From an uncultured Gemmatimonadota bacterium (GTDB taxonomy: Bacteria; Gemmatimonadota; Gemmatimonadetes; Gemmatimonadales; GWC2-71-9), in contig CADEGB010000008.1 in assembly GCA_902826755.1 (NCBI GenBank), forward strand, positions 1 through 38,841: 38,841 bases of DNA, in the 5' to 3' direction. Of this stretch, positions 15,424 to 23,718 are shown one piece after another (position 1 is the first letter of the stretch; each line of letters opens with the position of its first letter). The notes beneath the pieces were generated by a model, which saw nothing but the letters and a program-made list of their open reading frames with translations, ran no database searches and was not told the origin of the DNA. The translations under genes and the position numbers were made by a program.

Positions 15424-16158
15424 TTAGAAAAACGGTCGTCGGAACGCGAACCCGAGACCGGCGTGGAGCATCGGAGCCGGCACCCATTCCTTGATCGGTT
15501 GCCCCGAGAGGAGGGGCAACAATGGGCCGAAGCCGTCGGGGTCGCTGCTCCGGTAGGCCTCCGGATAGGACAGACTCCAGAAAATGGCGCGCGCCTCGAG
15601 CCGGAGGTAGAGCCGCCGGCTCAGGAAGACCCGCGCGCCGGCCCCCGGGGCGAGGTAGAACTTGGTGCCCAGATTGTATCCGCTCGAGTCGATGCCGGCC
15701 CGCTGACCGAACCCGAGACCGAGGCCGAGGTTGGCGTACGGCGCCAGCCCGTGCCAGGTCTTGCTGCCGGTCAGATTGAGTTGCAGGGTGCCCTCGGCAA
15801 ACCAGACGTTGGTCTCGATGGGACCCTGGACTCGATCGTCGGTCAGATCGAGGTCGACGTAACTCCGGTGGGCCCGGGTATAGCCGCCGCCCAGCGAAAT
15901 GGACAAGGGTCGATCGGCCAGGAATTCGTGCCGAACCCAGATGACGTCGCCGTCGCGCGGGCCGATCCCCAGGGTTCCTCCGCTGCCGAACAGCTTCCCA
16001 GCCGACACCGAAACGAACTGGCCGAATCGAAGGTCGCGATAGGGGGATCCGGCCGGATCATGACCGACCTGCGCCGCCGCCGCCGGCGCGAACAGGCTGG
16101 CCACGAACACCAGACGGACCAGGACGGACAATCGGGCAAGGAACGGCAGCTCAGGCAC
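15424..16158 (-). CDS. Predicted outer-membrane beta-barrel protein
   Basis: A 244-residue protein with a signal peptide (VRLVFVASLFAPAAAAQ, cleavage after AAA about residue 29). The mature part alternates polar and hydrophobic residues in strand-like runs with Gly and Tyr (SISLGGGYTRAHRSYVDLDL, YANLGLGLGFGQ, LYLRLEARAIFW). It ends in FAFRRPFF with a C-terminal Phe, the barrel-assembly signature. The fold resembles small 8-10-stranded barrels; the function is unknown. Its GTG start overlaps the end of gpmI by 8 bases, and it is followed closely by the PTPS-like gene. Confidence 0.75.
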   Translation of the reverse strand: MPELPFLARLSVLVRLVFVASLFAPAAAAQVGHDPAGSPYRDLRFGQFVSVSAGKLFGSGGTLGIGPRDGDVIWVRHEFLADRPLSISLGGGYTRAHRSYVDLDLTDDRVQGPIETNVWFAEGTLQLNLTGSKTWHGLAPYANLGLGLGFGQRAGIDSSGYNLGTKFYLAPGAGARVFLSRRLYLRLEARAIFWSLSYPEAYRSSDPDGFGPLLPLLSGQPIKEWVPAPMLHAGLGFAFRRPFF

Positions 16159-17695
16159 GGGAAAGACTCCGCCCGGTCATCTCCGCGGGCTGTGGCAGGG
16201 CAAGCAGGTCGAGGACCGTGGGCGCCACGTCGCAGAGCGCGCCGCCGGAGCGGAGCGACGCGATCGGCGTCCCGACGGCGACGAATGGCACCGGGTTGGT
16301 GGTGTGGGCGGTATGCGGCCCCCCGGTGTCGGGGTCGACCATCATTTCGCAGTTGCCATGGTCCGCGGTGATCAATACGCGGGTTCCAGTCGCCTCCGCG
16401 GCCACCAGAATCCGGCCCAGGCATTCGTCGATCGTCTCGACCGCTGTGATGATCGCGGACGGGACGCCGGTGTGGCCCACCATGTCGGCGTTGGCAAAAT
16501 TGCAGAGGAAGAACGCGTGGTCCTTCCGGGCAAAGGCACCGCAGAGCGCGTCGGTGATGCCGCGCGCGCTCATCTCGGGCATCAGGTCGTATGTCGCGAC
16601 CTTCGGCGACGGAATCAACTGCCGCTCTTCGCCCGGAAACGGCGGTTCGATGCCGCCGTTGAAGAAGTACGTGACGTGCGGATACTTCTCCGTTTCGGCG
16701 GTCCGGAACTGCGCCAGGCCGGCGCCCGCGAGTTCCTCGGCCAGGATCCGGGCCAGGTTGAACGGGGGGAAGGCCTGCGGCACCGGGAAAGTCTGGTCGT
16801 ACTGCGTCATCGTGACGCCGCGGAGCCCCGGACGATCGGCAACCGGAAATCCGTCGAAGCCGTCGATCAACAGGGCCCGGACGATCTGCCGCATCCGGTC
16901 ACTGCGGTAGTTGAAGCAGAGGATGCCGTCGCCGTCGCGCATCGGGGCGATCGGCACCCCGTCCCGTTGGAGCACGATCGGGTTGATGAACTCGTCGGTT
17001 TCGCCTCGCTCGTACGCGGCTCCGATGGCGGCGACCGGATCGGTGGCGCCGGCCCCGGCCCCGTGGACGAGGAGGTCGTAGGCCAGCCGGGTCCGCTCCC
17101 AGCGGCGATCCCGGTCCATGGCGTAGTACCGCCCGATCAGGCTGGCGATCGCGCCGCGGCCGCCGGTAATCCGGGCCAGGTCCGCCGCCAGGGTCCGAAC
17201 GAAGCCCTGAGCCGATTTGGGCAACGTGTCGCGCCCGTCGAGGAAACCGTGGATCGCGATGCGGGGGACATCGAGCGCCATCGCCAGTTCGAGACAGGCC
17301 AGCAGGTGGGCGTCGATGGCGTGGACGCCACCGTTCCCGATCAGGCCGATGAGGTGCAGTGTCCCGCCGGTGGCGCGCAGGTGGGCGCCCAGCTCGACGA
17401 ACTGGGGCAACCGGAAGAACTCCCGCCGCCGGATACTCTCCGAGATCCGGACCAGATCCTGCATGACGACGCGGCCGGCCCCCAGGTTTAGATGGCCGAC
17501 TTCGCTGTTGCCCATCTGCCCTTCAGGCAGCCCGACTGCGAGTCCGCTGGCGTCGAGGAGGGTCCGGGGATGGCCGTTCCAAAGCCGGTGCCAGATCGGG
17601 GTCCGGCCCAGCTCGATGGCGTTATGCGTGGGGTCGGCGCGGTAGCCCCAGCCATCGAGGACGATCAGCGCGACTGGAGTCCGGTGGTTTGACAT
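16151..17695 (-). CDS. gpmI: 2,3-bisphosphoglycerate-independent phosphoglycerate mutase
   Basis: A 514-residue, full-length iPGM, which interconverts 3- and 2-phosphoglycerate in glycolysis using two Mn2+ ions. The N-terminal metal site is VALIVLDGWGYR. The phosphorylated serine is Ser64 in GQMGNSEVGHLNLGAGR. Other landmarks are GNGGVHAIDAH, HGFLDGRDTLPKS, IGRYYAMDRDRRW, FNYRSDRMRQI, NFANADMVGHTG and LITADHGNCE. The ATG at 17695 overlaps the -35 box of the divergent gene's promoter. It is the first gene of the long minus-strand run that includes the Mo-cofactor genes. Confidence 0.97.
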   Translation of the reverse strand: MSNHRTPVALIVLDGWGYRADPTHNAIELGRTPIWHRLWNGHPRTLLDASGLAVGLPEGQMGNSEVGHLNLGAGRVVMQDLVRISESIRRREFFRLPQFVELGAHLRATGGTLHLIGLIGNGGVHAIDAHLLACLELAMALDVPRIAIHGFLDGRDTLPKSAQGFVRTLAADLARITGGRGAIASLIGRYYAMDRDRRWERTRLAYDLLVHGAGAGATDPVAAIGAAYERGETDEFINPIVLQRDGVPIAPMRDGDGILCFNYRSDRMRQIVRALLIDGFDGFPVADRPGLRGVTMTQYDQTFPVPQAFPPFNLARILAEELAGAGLAQFRTAETEKYPHVTYFFNGGIEPPFPGEERQLIPSPKVATYDLMPEMSARGITDALCGAFARKDHAFFLCNFANADMVGHTGVPSAIITAVETIDECLGRILVAAEATGTRVLITADHGNCEMMVDPDTGGPHTAHTTNPVPFVAVGTPIASLRSGGALCDVAPTVLDLLALPQPAEMTGRSLSRA

Positions 17696-17717
17696 GATTT
17701 GGAGCGCCGTCTACTAT
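17689..17717 (+). promoter_or_regulatory. Promoter of the SH3-like gene, overlapping the gpmI start codon
   Basis: A perfect TTGACA (17689-17694) and TACTAT (17712-17717) are separated by exactly 17 bases. The -35 box overlaps the gpmI ATG (complement of 17693-17695). The predicted transcript starts at about 17724, next to the GTG at 17726, which predicts a leaderless mRNA and rules out an earlier TTG start. Confidence 0.8.
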
Positions 17718-17725
17718 GCGAAGCC

Positions 17726-18859
17726 GTGTTGAAGCTGCCGCAATCTAGTCCTGGCCTCAGTCGCCTACCAGCCTGCGTGGCGGGCCTTCTGCTCGTCCTG
17801 GCGTCCGCCGGGTCCGCTCAGAACCGGCTTCGCGCCACCTCCGCCGCCCCGTTCCTCAAGGAACCCGGCGGCATCCGCCTCGGATCGCTGGTCAGCGGGC
17901 AGGCCTATGCCACCGGTCGAACCAACGGCGCCCATGTCGAAACCACCGTCGAAGGCTGGATCCCGACCGCGGCCGCCCAGGCCACGACCCGTGACGGCTT
18001 CGATCTGACCCTCACCTCCGGCGGTGGGGAGGCCCTTCGCTCGGGGCCCAACGGGGCCGTCATCGCCCGGATTCAGGAGGGTACCCTGCTCAATCGAGTC
18101 GGGTCCCGGGGTACCTGGGTTCGGGTGCGGCGGGCTGGATGGGTGGCCCGGGCCGCGCTGGGCCCGACCGAAGCCGCGTCGGACCGCCCCACCGTGGCGG
18201 CTGCCCAGCCCAAGCCCGTAACCCCACCTCCGCCCCCGTCGACCGTTGCCGTGGTGACCCCGCCGCCAACCGGCGCCGCGACCACCCCAGCGCCCGCGGA
18301 CTCGGGCCGTCGCGCGGACTCGGCGGCGTCCCGGGTAGATGCCCCGGTCCGCTCGGGGGTCGCGGGGATGGCCACGCTCAAGCCGGGGACGGTCGTTGCC
18401 GCCACGCGCGATGGGCAGTCGATCGCCTCGGCCCAAGGCTCCCCGGATGTCGAGGTCATCGAACAGACCCGCGACTGGGTCAAGGTTCGGATCGAGGGTT
18501 GGGTTCGGGCCGCCGACCTCGCCACCGAAACGGTGGCCGGCCCCCGGATCACGGCCGCCATGATCCAGCAGGCTCCGGATCGCTATCTCAACCAGCCGGT
18601 GAGCTGGCGGCTCCAGTTCCTGGCGGTCCAGGAGGCGGACGCCCTCCGCCCGGAAATGCCACGCGGCCAGCTCTATGTGCTGGCCCGTGGTCCCCTGCCC
18701 GAGAGCGGGTTCACCTATCTGATGGTCTCCAAGGACCAGGCGGCCGAGTTCCGCCGCCTGGCGCCGCTCGACGAGGTGAAGGTCGACGCGGTCGTCCGCG
18801 CCGGCCGAACCCGGTTCCTTCCGACTCCCGTCCTCGAACTCGTCAAGGTGGTCCGATGA
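17726..18859 (+). CDS. Secreted protein with two SH3-like segments
   Basis: A 377-residue protein. A signal peptide (LPACVAGLLLVLASAGSAQ, about residues 13-31) is followed by a bacterial SH3-like region (FLKEPGGIRLGSLVSG to VRRAGWVARAAL). A long Pro/Thr/Ala linker (about 155-205) comes next, then a second SH3-like segment (MATLKPGTVVAATRDG to VKVRIEGWVRAADL). A C-terminal region of about 100 residues, which I do not recognise, ends in VLELVKVVR. SH3-like domains of this type usually bind peptidoglycan. The GTG at 17726 is preferred because the promoter places the transcript start at about 17724. The stop overlaps the next gene by ATGA. Confidence 0.72.
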   Translation: MLKLPQSSPGLSRLPACVAGLLLVLASAGSAQNRLRATSAAPFLKEPGGIRLGSLVSGQAYATGRTNGAHVETTVEGWIPTAAAQATTRDGFDLTLTSGGGEALRSGPNGAVIARIQEGTLLNRVGSRGTWVRVRRAGWVARAALGPTEAASDRPTVAAAQPKPVTPPPPPSTVAVVTPPPTGAATTPAPADSGRRADSAASRVDAPVRSGVAGMATLKPGTVVAATRDGQSIASAQGSPDVEVIEQTRDWVKVRIEGWVRAADLATETVAGPRITAAMIQQAPDRYLNQPVSWRLQFLAVQEADALRPEMPRGQLYVLARGPLPESGFTYLMVSKDQAAEFRRLAPLDEVKVDAVVRAGRTRFLPTPVLELVKVVR

Positions 18860-19203
18860 ACGAGAACCTCAAACAGCGGATTCTCCGGCGGCTCGAGGCC
18901 CTCAGCGACGAGCGGGGGTATCAGATCCTCGACTACGTGGAGTTCCTCGAGAGCAAATACGCCGAACGGGTGGCCCCGACCAACGTATTTGCCCGGGTCA
19001 CCGAGACGGTCGAGGACGTGCTCCGCGCCGGAAAAATGCCGGTCAGGGCCATTTCGGGCACCATGGGGGTCATGGACAGCGCCTCCAAGGTCATGAAGGG
19101 CGTGGCGGCCGCGGCCCAGGCGGTGGTCGACGAAGCGATCCAGGCGGCGCAAACCCGGCCGAGCGCCCCCGATCGACCAGCTCCGAAACCGGAACAGCGT
19201 TAG
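18856..19203 (+). CDS. Small hypothetical protein coupled to the SH3-like gene
   Basis: A 115-residue, Ala- and charge-rich protein. The N-terminal helix pair (LKQRILRRLEALSDERGYQI, LDYVEFLESKY) resembles the short DUF2281-like helical motif. A middle Gly/Met segment (ISGTMGVMDSASKVMKGVAAA) follows, then a Pro-rich tail. There is no signal peptide and no clear membrane helix, although the central segment is amphipathic. Its ATG overlaps the stop codon of the SH3-like gene (ATGA), so translation is coupled. Function unknown. Confidence 0.75.
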   Translation: MNENLKQRILRRLEALSDERGYQILDYVEFLESKYAERVAPTNVFARVTETVEDVLRAGKMPVRAISGTMGVMDSASKVMKGVAAAAQAVVDEAIQAAQTRPSAPDRPAPKPEQR

Positions 19204-19329
19204 GCAGGTTTCCCGCCCGTTCCACCGGGCGCGGGGCGCTTGCCCGAGGGCCTCCTCGCCCCTAGGTTTGTCCATGGCCCACGTGATGTTGTCCACGGTC
19301 TCCCCGCCCCCAATCGAGATTCGCCCGTC

Positions 19330-20787
19330 ATGAGCACCCTGCGCCCGGGGGTGGCCCTCACCTTCGATGACGTCCTCCTGGTCCCCCGCCATAGCGCGGT
19401 GCACCCCCGGGACGTCGGCACCGGCAGCTTTTTCACCCGCGCCATCCCGCTCAACATCCCCCTCATCTCCGCCGCCATGGACACGGTCACCGAGGCCGAA
19501 ATGGCCATCGCCATGGCCCGGGCCGGCGGCATCGGCGTCATTCACAAGAACATGACGATCGATCGCCAGGCCGCCGAGGTTGATCGGGTCAAGCGATCCG
19601 AGAGTGGGATGATCCTGAATCCGATCACCCTCGGTCCCGATCGCCCGATCCGCGAGGCCGCCACCCTGATGAAGCGGTTCCGGATTTCCGGGGTACCGAT
19701 CGTCGACGGGCAGGGCAGGCTGATCGGCATCCTGACCAACCGCGACCTCCAGTTCGAACGAGACCTCGATCAACCGATCCACTCGGCCATGACCAAGGAT
19801 CGGCTCGTCACCGCGCCGGTCGGAACCACGCTCGACGAAGCGGAGCGGATTCTGGCCCGCCATCGGATCGAGAAGCTCCCGGTGGTCGACGAGGGCGGAA
19901 TCCTCAAGGGCCTCATTACGGTCAAGGACATCTTCAAGCGGCAGCGGTATCCCGACGCCAACAAGGACCAGCACGGTCGTCTCCGGGTGGCGGGCGCGCT
20001 CGGAACCAGCACGGACACCGTCGCCAGGGCCAAGGCGCTGCTCGACGCGGGGTGCGACGTCCTGGTCGTCGACTCGGCCCACGGGCACAGCACCGGCGTC
20101 CTCACCACCATCGACCAGCTCCGCAACGCCTTCCCCGAGGCGCAATTGGTCGGCGGGAACGTCGCCACCGAAGCCGGCGCTCGCGCCCTCGCGGAGCGAG
20201 GCGTGGACGGCATCAAAGTCGGGATCGGCCCCGGGAGCATCTGCACCACCCGGGTCGTCACCGGGGTGGGTGTCCCCCAGATCACGGCCATCGTTGACGC
20301 GGTGCGCGGCGCCAACGGGATCCCGATCATCGCCGACGGCGGCATCAAGTACTCCGGCGACATCGTCAAGGCCATCGCCGCCGGCGCCGCGTCCGTCATG
20401 ATGGGGTCGATGCTGGCAGGCACCGAGGAAAGCCCCGGTGAGTCGGTCCTTGCCGAAGGCCGCCGATTCAAGATGATCCGCGGGATGGGCAGCCTCGCGG
20501 CCATGCAGGATGGATCGGCCGACCGGTATTTCCAGGATGGAGAACTGGCGCCATCCAAGATGGTGCCGGAGGGGATCGAGGGACGGGTCCCCTATCGGGG
20601 CCCCGTTGGCGACGTCCTCTTCCAGATGGTCGGCGGGCTGCGCAGTGGAATGGGGTACTGCGGCGCCAATGACCTGCTGGCGCTCCAACGGGATACCGAG
20701 ATGGTCCAGATCACGGCGGCCGGCCTGCGGGAATCCCATCCGCACGACGTGACGATCACCAGGGAAGCACCCAACTACAGCAAGTGA
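19330..20787 (+). CDS. guaB: Inosine-5'-monophosphate dehydrogenase
   Basis: A 485-residue IMPDH, which oxidises IMP to XMP with NAD+ at the guanine branch point. The sequence begins [14 protein letters not shown], the standard N-terminus. A CBS-domain pair (about 95-210) is inserted in the barrel ([29 protein letters not shown]). The catalytic Cys305 lies in [15 protein letters not shown]. The phosphate-binding [11 protein letters not shown] and the flap GMGSLAAM and GRVPYRGPV are intact. The ATG at 19330 gives the usual start; longer readings are not family-like. The 126-base gap before it has one GC-rich hairpin around 19212-19234 and no convincing promoter. Its stop lies inside the convergent hairpin at 20784-20825. 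Confidence 0.97.
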   Translation: MSTLRPGVALTFDDVLLVPRHSAVHPRDVGTGSFFTRAIPLNIPLISAAMDTVTEAEMAIAMARAGGIGVIHKNMTIDRQAAEVDRVKRSESGMILNPITLGPDRPIREAATLMKRFRISGVPIVDGQGRLIGILTNRDLQFERDLDQPIHSAMTKDRLVTAPVGTTLDEAERILARHRIEKLPVVDEGGILKGLITVKDIFKRQRYPDANKDQHGRLRVAGALGTSTDTVARAKALLDAGCDVLVVDSAHGHSTGVLTTIDQLRNAFPEAQLVGGNVATEAGARALAERGVDGIKVGIGPGSICTTRVVTGVGVPQITAIVDAVRGANGIPIIADGGIKYSGDIVKAIAAGAASVMMGSMLAGTEESPGESVLAEGRRFKMIRGMGSLAAMQDGSADRYFQDGELAPSKMVPEGIEGRVPYRGPVGDVLFQMVGGLRSGMGYCGANDLLALQRDTEMVQITAAGLRESHPHDVTITREAPNYSK

Positions 20788-20825
20788 CGCCCGACCGGGC
20801 CCGCGCCGCCGCGGGCCCGGGTCAC
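20784..20825. terminator. 11-bp hairpin joining the stop codons of guaB and the symporter gene
   Basis: CCGGGCCCGCG (20795-20805) pairs perfectly with CGCGGGCCCGG (20810-20820) over a 4-base loop. Outside it, GTGAC (20784-20788) pairs with GTCAC (20821-20825) after a 6-base bulge. This outer helix contains both stop codons. No U-tract is present. It probably acts as a bidirectional 3'-end element. Confidence 0.65.
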
Positions 20826-22063
20826 CCCGCGGCGGCGGGCTCCTCGTCCTTCAGTTCGCCCTCCCACCGGGCCATCACGGCCGACGCCAGACAGTTGCCC
20901 ACGAGGTTGATCGATGTCCGGGCCATGTCCATGAAGGCGTCGACGCCGAGAATGACCGCGATACCCTCGAGCGGCAGGCCGAACTGCGTCAGTGTGCCGG
21001 AGAGGATGACCAGCGACGCCCGGGGAACCGCGGCCACGCCTTTGCTGGTCAGCATCAGGGTCAGCATCATCAGCAACTGGGTTCCCAACGTCAGCTCGAT
21101 CCCCGCCGCCTGCGCCACGAAGACCGACGCGACCGCCAGGTAGAGGGTCGATCCGTCCAGGTTGAACGAGTATCCGGTCGGCAGCACGAAGGAGACGATC
21201 CGCCGAGGCACCCCGAACTTCTCCATGTTTTCGAGCGCCAGGGGCAGGGCCGCTTCCGACGAGGCCGTGGTGAAGGCCAGCAGCCAGGGCTCCTTGGTCC
21301 AATGCCAGAACCGCCGGATGTTGATTCGGGCCAGCAGGGCCACGGGAACCAGGACCACCAGGACGAACACGAGGAGTGCCAGGTAGAGCGTCCCGACCAG
21401 TTTGCCGAGGCTGAGGATGACGCCCAAACCGTTCTTGCCGATCGTCACGCCGAGCGCGGCGGCGATCCCGATCGGCGCGTAGTTCATCACCAGGCCGGTG
21501 AACTTGAACATCACCTGCGAGACGCTGTCGAGGACCTCCAGCATGACCTCCTTCGGGCGGCCCTTCACCTTGGTCAACGCGATCGCGAAGAGGAGCGCGA
21601 AGAAGACGATCTGCAGCGTTTCGTTCCGGGCCATTGCTTCGACGATGCTGGCGGGCACCGTATGCTCGAGCACGCTGGCAAAGGTCTGCTGATTGCCCGC
21701 GAACTGCTGCCCCGCCTCGGTGGAACCGGCCAGCGCCACGCCTCGGCCAGGCTGAAATAAATTGACCGCCCCGAGCCCGAGGAACAGCGCCAGGGTCGTG
21801 ACGATCTCGAAATAGATGATCGAGCGGAGCGCCAGCCGGCCGACCTGCTTCAGGTCGTCGCCGTGCCCCGCGATCCCGACCACCAGGGTCGAGAAGATGA
21901 GCGGCGCCACGATGGACTTGATCATCCGGACGAAGATCGACGCCAGCGGTTGGAGCGCTTTCGAGAGGTCGGTCTCGAGCCAGACATTGTGATCGAGGTA
22001 GCCGACGACCGCGCCGACGACCGTTCCGATCAGGATCCAGTGAGTCAGGTTCAAACGCCGCAT
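20822..22063 (-). CDS. Dicarboxylate/amino acid:cation symporter (GltP/DctA family)
   Basis: A 413-residue transporter of the DAACS family, which imports glutamate, aspartate or C4-dicarboxylates with H+ or Na+. Eight membrane helices and two re-entrant loops are expected. The family motifs are visible: the Ser-rich loop TTASSEAALPLALENMEKFG, then SFVLPTGYSFNLDGSTLYLAVA and the last-helix DAFMDMARTSINLVGNCLAS. Positions for sodium and substrate contacts (NLDG, DMARTSINL) are kept. Sequence alone does not settle glutamate versus dicarboxylate. Single gene on the minus strand, divergent from the DHH gene and convergent with guaB. Confidence 0.94.
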   Translation of the reverse strand: MRRLNLTHWILIGTVVGAVVGYLDHNVWLETDLSKALQPLASIFVRMIKSIVAPLIFSTLVVGIAGHGDDLKQVGRLALRSIIYFEIVTTLALFLGLGAVNLFQPGRGVALAGSTEAGQQFAGNQQTFASVLEHTVPASIVEAMARNETLQIVFFALLFAIALTKVKGRPKEVMLEVLDSVSQVMFKFTGLVMNYAPIGIAAALGVTIGKNGLGVILSLGKLVGTLYLALLVFVLVVLVPVALLARINIRRFWHWTKEPWLLAFTTASSEAALPLALENMEKFGVPRRIVSFVLPTGYSFNLDGSTLYLAVASVFVAQAAGIELTLGTQLLMMLTLMLTSKGVAAVPRASLVILSGTLTQFGLPLEGIAVILGVDAFMDMARTSINLVGNCLASAVMARWEGELKDEEPAAAG

Positions 22064-22190
22064 GAGAGCCCGGGGCCCGGAGGCCGGTCGAGAGCGGTGA
22101 CCGAGAATGGGGAGGCGCGCCGCGGGAGAATGCCGCTGGGGCGGTGCGCCAAAATCGACTGACCCGTGAATAATGGCCGCGGGTCGGGAG

Positions 22191-22218
22191 TTGGGGAAGC
22201 GGCCTTGGCTCTTATCTT
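22191..22218 (+). promoter_or_regulatory. Possible leaderless promoter of the DHH phosphoesterase gene
   Basis: TATCTT (22213-22218) ends 6 bases before the ATG at 22225, so the transcript would start at the start codon. TTGGGG (22191-22196) is a weak -35 at 16 bases. No Shine-Dalgarno sequence is visible before the ATG, which agrees with leaderless initiation. Confidence 0.45.
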
Positions 22219-22224
22219 TGCCCC

Positions 22225-23253
22225 ATGTCCATCACCCTGACCGCCGAGAAACTGACCGCCGCCCGGGACCTGGCCCGGGTCCTGACGCCGGGCATGCGGG
22301 CCACCCTGGTTACCCACGTCAATCCGGATGGCGACGGCCTCGGCAGCGAGGTCGGACTGGTCCATCTGCTCAGGGGTCTCGGGGTCACCGCCACCATCGC
22401 CAACCCGACGCCCACGCCGCCCCGCTTCAAGTTCCTGTTCGAGGGGCTCCCGAAGGTCGATCGCAGCGACGAAGCCGTCAAGGAACTGCGCCGCGCCGAT
22501 CTCATCGTGGTCCTCGACATCAGCGACCTCGGCCGACTGGGCATGCTGGCGGACACCGTGGCTGCCCGTGGGGTCCCGGTGGCATGCATCGATCACCATG
22601 TCAGTCCGGGCACGCTCCCGGCCGGTCCGCGCTACCTCGATCCCACCGCCGCCGCCACCGCCGAGCTGATCGTTGAAATCGCGATGGCCAACGACTGGGC
22701 CCTCACCAGCGTCGCCGCCCGCGCCCTCTACGTCGGCATCATGACCGACACTGGCGGCTTCCGGTTCAGCAATACCCACCCCCGGACCCTTCGGATCGCC
22801 GCCGAACTACTCGAGAAGGGGATCGACCCCGAAGCGATGTACCTCGACGTCTATGCGGGCGCGCCCGAAGGGCGGGTCCGCCTCCTCGCCGAGGCGCTCC
22901 AGACCCTGGTGGTCGAGCCCGACGTCGGTCTCGCGTGGATCACCGTCCCGCCTGGCGCGGTCGAACGGCATGGTGTCACCACCGACGACCTCGATGGGGT
23001 GGTCGAGCACGCTCGGTCGATTGCCGGCATCCGGATGGCGCTCCTCTTCCGGGAAATCTCCCAGGGGCGGATCAAGGTGTCCCTCCGCTCCGTCGGCGAC
23101 GTCGACGTGGCCGCCTTCTCCAAGCCCTTCGGCGGCGGGGGCCACGTCAAGGCGGCTGGCCTCAGTCGGGAAGGGTCCCTGGCGGAGGTCCAAGCCTTCG
23201 TCCTCGACGCCGCTCGAGGCTTTCTGCCCGCGTCGACCCCGCAAGTCCGTTAG
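22225..23253 (+). CDS. DHH-family phosphoesterase (NrnA-like nanoRNase / pAp phosphatase)
   Basis: A 342-residue bimodular DHH-DHHA1 protein. The DHH part contains LVTHVNPDGDGLGSE (metal site), LIVVLDISDLGR and the eponymous Asp-His-His in ACIDHHVSPG, followed by IMTDTGGFRFSNTHP. The DHHA1 part ends with the substrate-binding glycine run KPFGGGGHVKAAG. NrnA enzymes use Mn2+ to degrade 2-5 nucleotide RNAs, pApA and pAp. All catalytic positions are present. It is a single gene between the divergent symporter and padR; the 161-base gap upstream has no Shine-Dalgarno but a -10 close to the ATG. Confidence 0.93.
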   Translation: MSITLTAEKLTAARDLARVLTPGMRATLVTHVNPDGDGLGSEVGLVHLLRGLGVTATIANPTPTPPRFKFLFEGLPKVDRSDEAVKELRRADLIVVLDISDLGRLGMLADTVAARGVPVACIDHHVSPGTLPAGPRYLDPTAAATAELIVEIAMANDWALTSVAARALYVGIMTDTGGFRFSNTHPRTLRIAAELLEKGIDPEAMYLDVYAGAPEGRVRLLAEALQTLVVEPDVGLAWITVPPGAVERHGVTTDDLDGVVEHARSIAGIRMALLFREISQGRIKVSLRSVGDVDVAAFSKPFGGGGHVKAAGLSREGSLAEVQAFVLDAARGFLPASTPQVR

Positions 23254-23265
23254 ATCAGCCCTAAT

Positions 23266-23303
23266 CGTTCCAATGCGGCACGTTCCAGCGATGAAACGTT
23301 CCA
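23266..23303. repeat. Three CGTTCCA direct repeats, candidate operator upstream of padR
   Basis: CGTTCCA occurs at 23266, 23281 and 23297, at intervals of 15 and 16 bases. The last copy is part of a 12-bp near-palindrome TGAAACGTTCCA (23292-23303), which ends 4 bases before the -35 box of the padR promoter. The arrangement suggests binding sites for a dimeric regulator, possibly PadR itself. Confidence 0.5.
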
Positions 23304-23307
23304 CATG

Positions 23308-23336
23308 TTGACGTTATAGCATTTTCATTCTACTAT
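23308..23336 (+). promoter_or_regulatory. Strong promoter of padR and the two ADOP permeases
   Basis: TTGACG (23308-23313) and TACTAT (23331-23336) are separated by 17 bases in an AT-rich patch that stands out from the GC-rich surroundings. Transcription should start near 23343, giving a leader of about 25 bases with a weak GAGG before the padR ATG at 23368. Confidence 0.8.
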
Positions 23337-23367
23337 GTTGGCCGAGGCATAAACGAGGGCACCGAGG

Positions 23368-23715
23368 ATGGAAGTCAAACGTGAATTGATTCGCGGCGCC
23401 GGTCCGGTTGCCGTACTCCAGATGCTCAAGCGGCGGGACATGTACGGCTACGAACTAGCCGAAGCCCTGAGTCAGCGATCCGACGGGGTCCTCGCCTTGG
23501 GGCAGTCAACGCTCTACCCCCTCCTCTACAACCTCGAGAGCAAGCGCTACGTCGAGAGCCGCTGGGTGGAACTGCCGTCGGGTCGGAAACGGCGGTACTA
23601 CCGGCTCACCGAGCGCGGCGCCCAGGTCCTCGAAAAGCGGCGGGCCGAGTGGCAGGAGTTGTTCGAGGCCATGGTCGGCCTCGGGCTGGTGACCCCGATC
23701 GCGCAGGAGGGCTGA
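23368..23715 (+). CDS. PadR-family transcriptional regulator
   Basis: A 115-residue PadR winged-helix protein. The DNA-binding half shows AVLQMLKRRDMYGYELAEAL, then LGQSTLYPLLYNLESKRYVESRW (recognition helix and turn) and the wing GRKRRYYRLTERG. The C-terminal helix (AQVLEKRRAEWQELFEAMVG) is the short dimerisation helix of the PadR-s2 type. Such regulators usually repress their own promoter and the neighbouring permeases, and are released by ligands. The stop is 3 bases before the first permease ATG, so all three genes form one operon. Confidence 0.95.
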   Translation: MEVKRELIRGAGPVAVLQMLKRRDMYGYELAEALSQRSDGVLALGQSTLYPLLYNLESKRYVESRWVELPSGRKRRYYRLTERGAQVLEKRRAEWQELFEAMVGLGLVTPIAQEG

Positions 23716-23718
23716 GCG

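Noticed and set aside
17699-17725. A TTG start for the SH3-like gene
   Set aside because: It would lie between the -35 and -10 boxes of the promoter at 17689-17717, upstream of the expected transcript start.
19204-19329. A guaB promoter with TTGCCC at 19240 and TAGGTT at 19263
   Set aside because: The -10 match is poor and the distance to the ATG is about 60 bases with no supporting feature, so it is not listed.
18715-20745. A 676-residue open frame on the minus strand opposite guaB
   Set aside because: guaB is unmistakable on the plus strand; the antisense product is low-complexity and has no family features.
23266-23303. Three short repeats considered as a CRISPR remnant
   Set aside because: The repeat is only 7 bases with 8-9 base spacing and lies next to a promoter, so an operator is far more likely.
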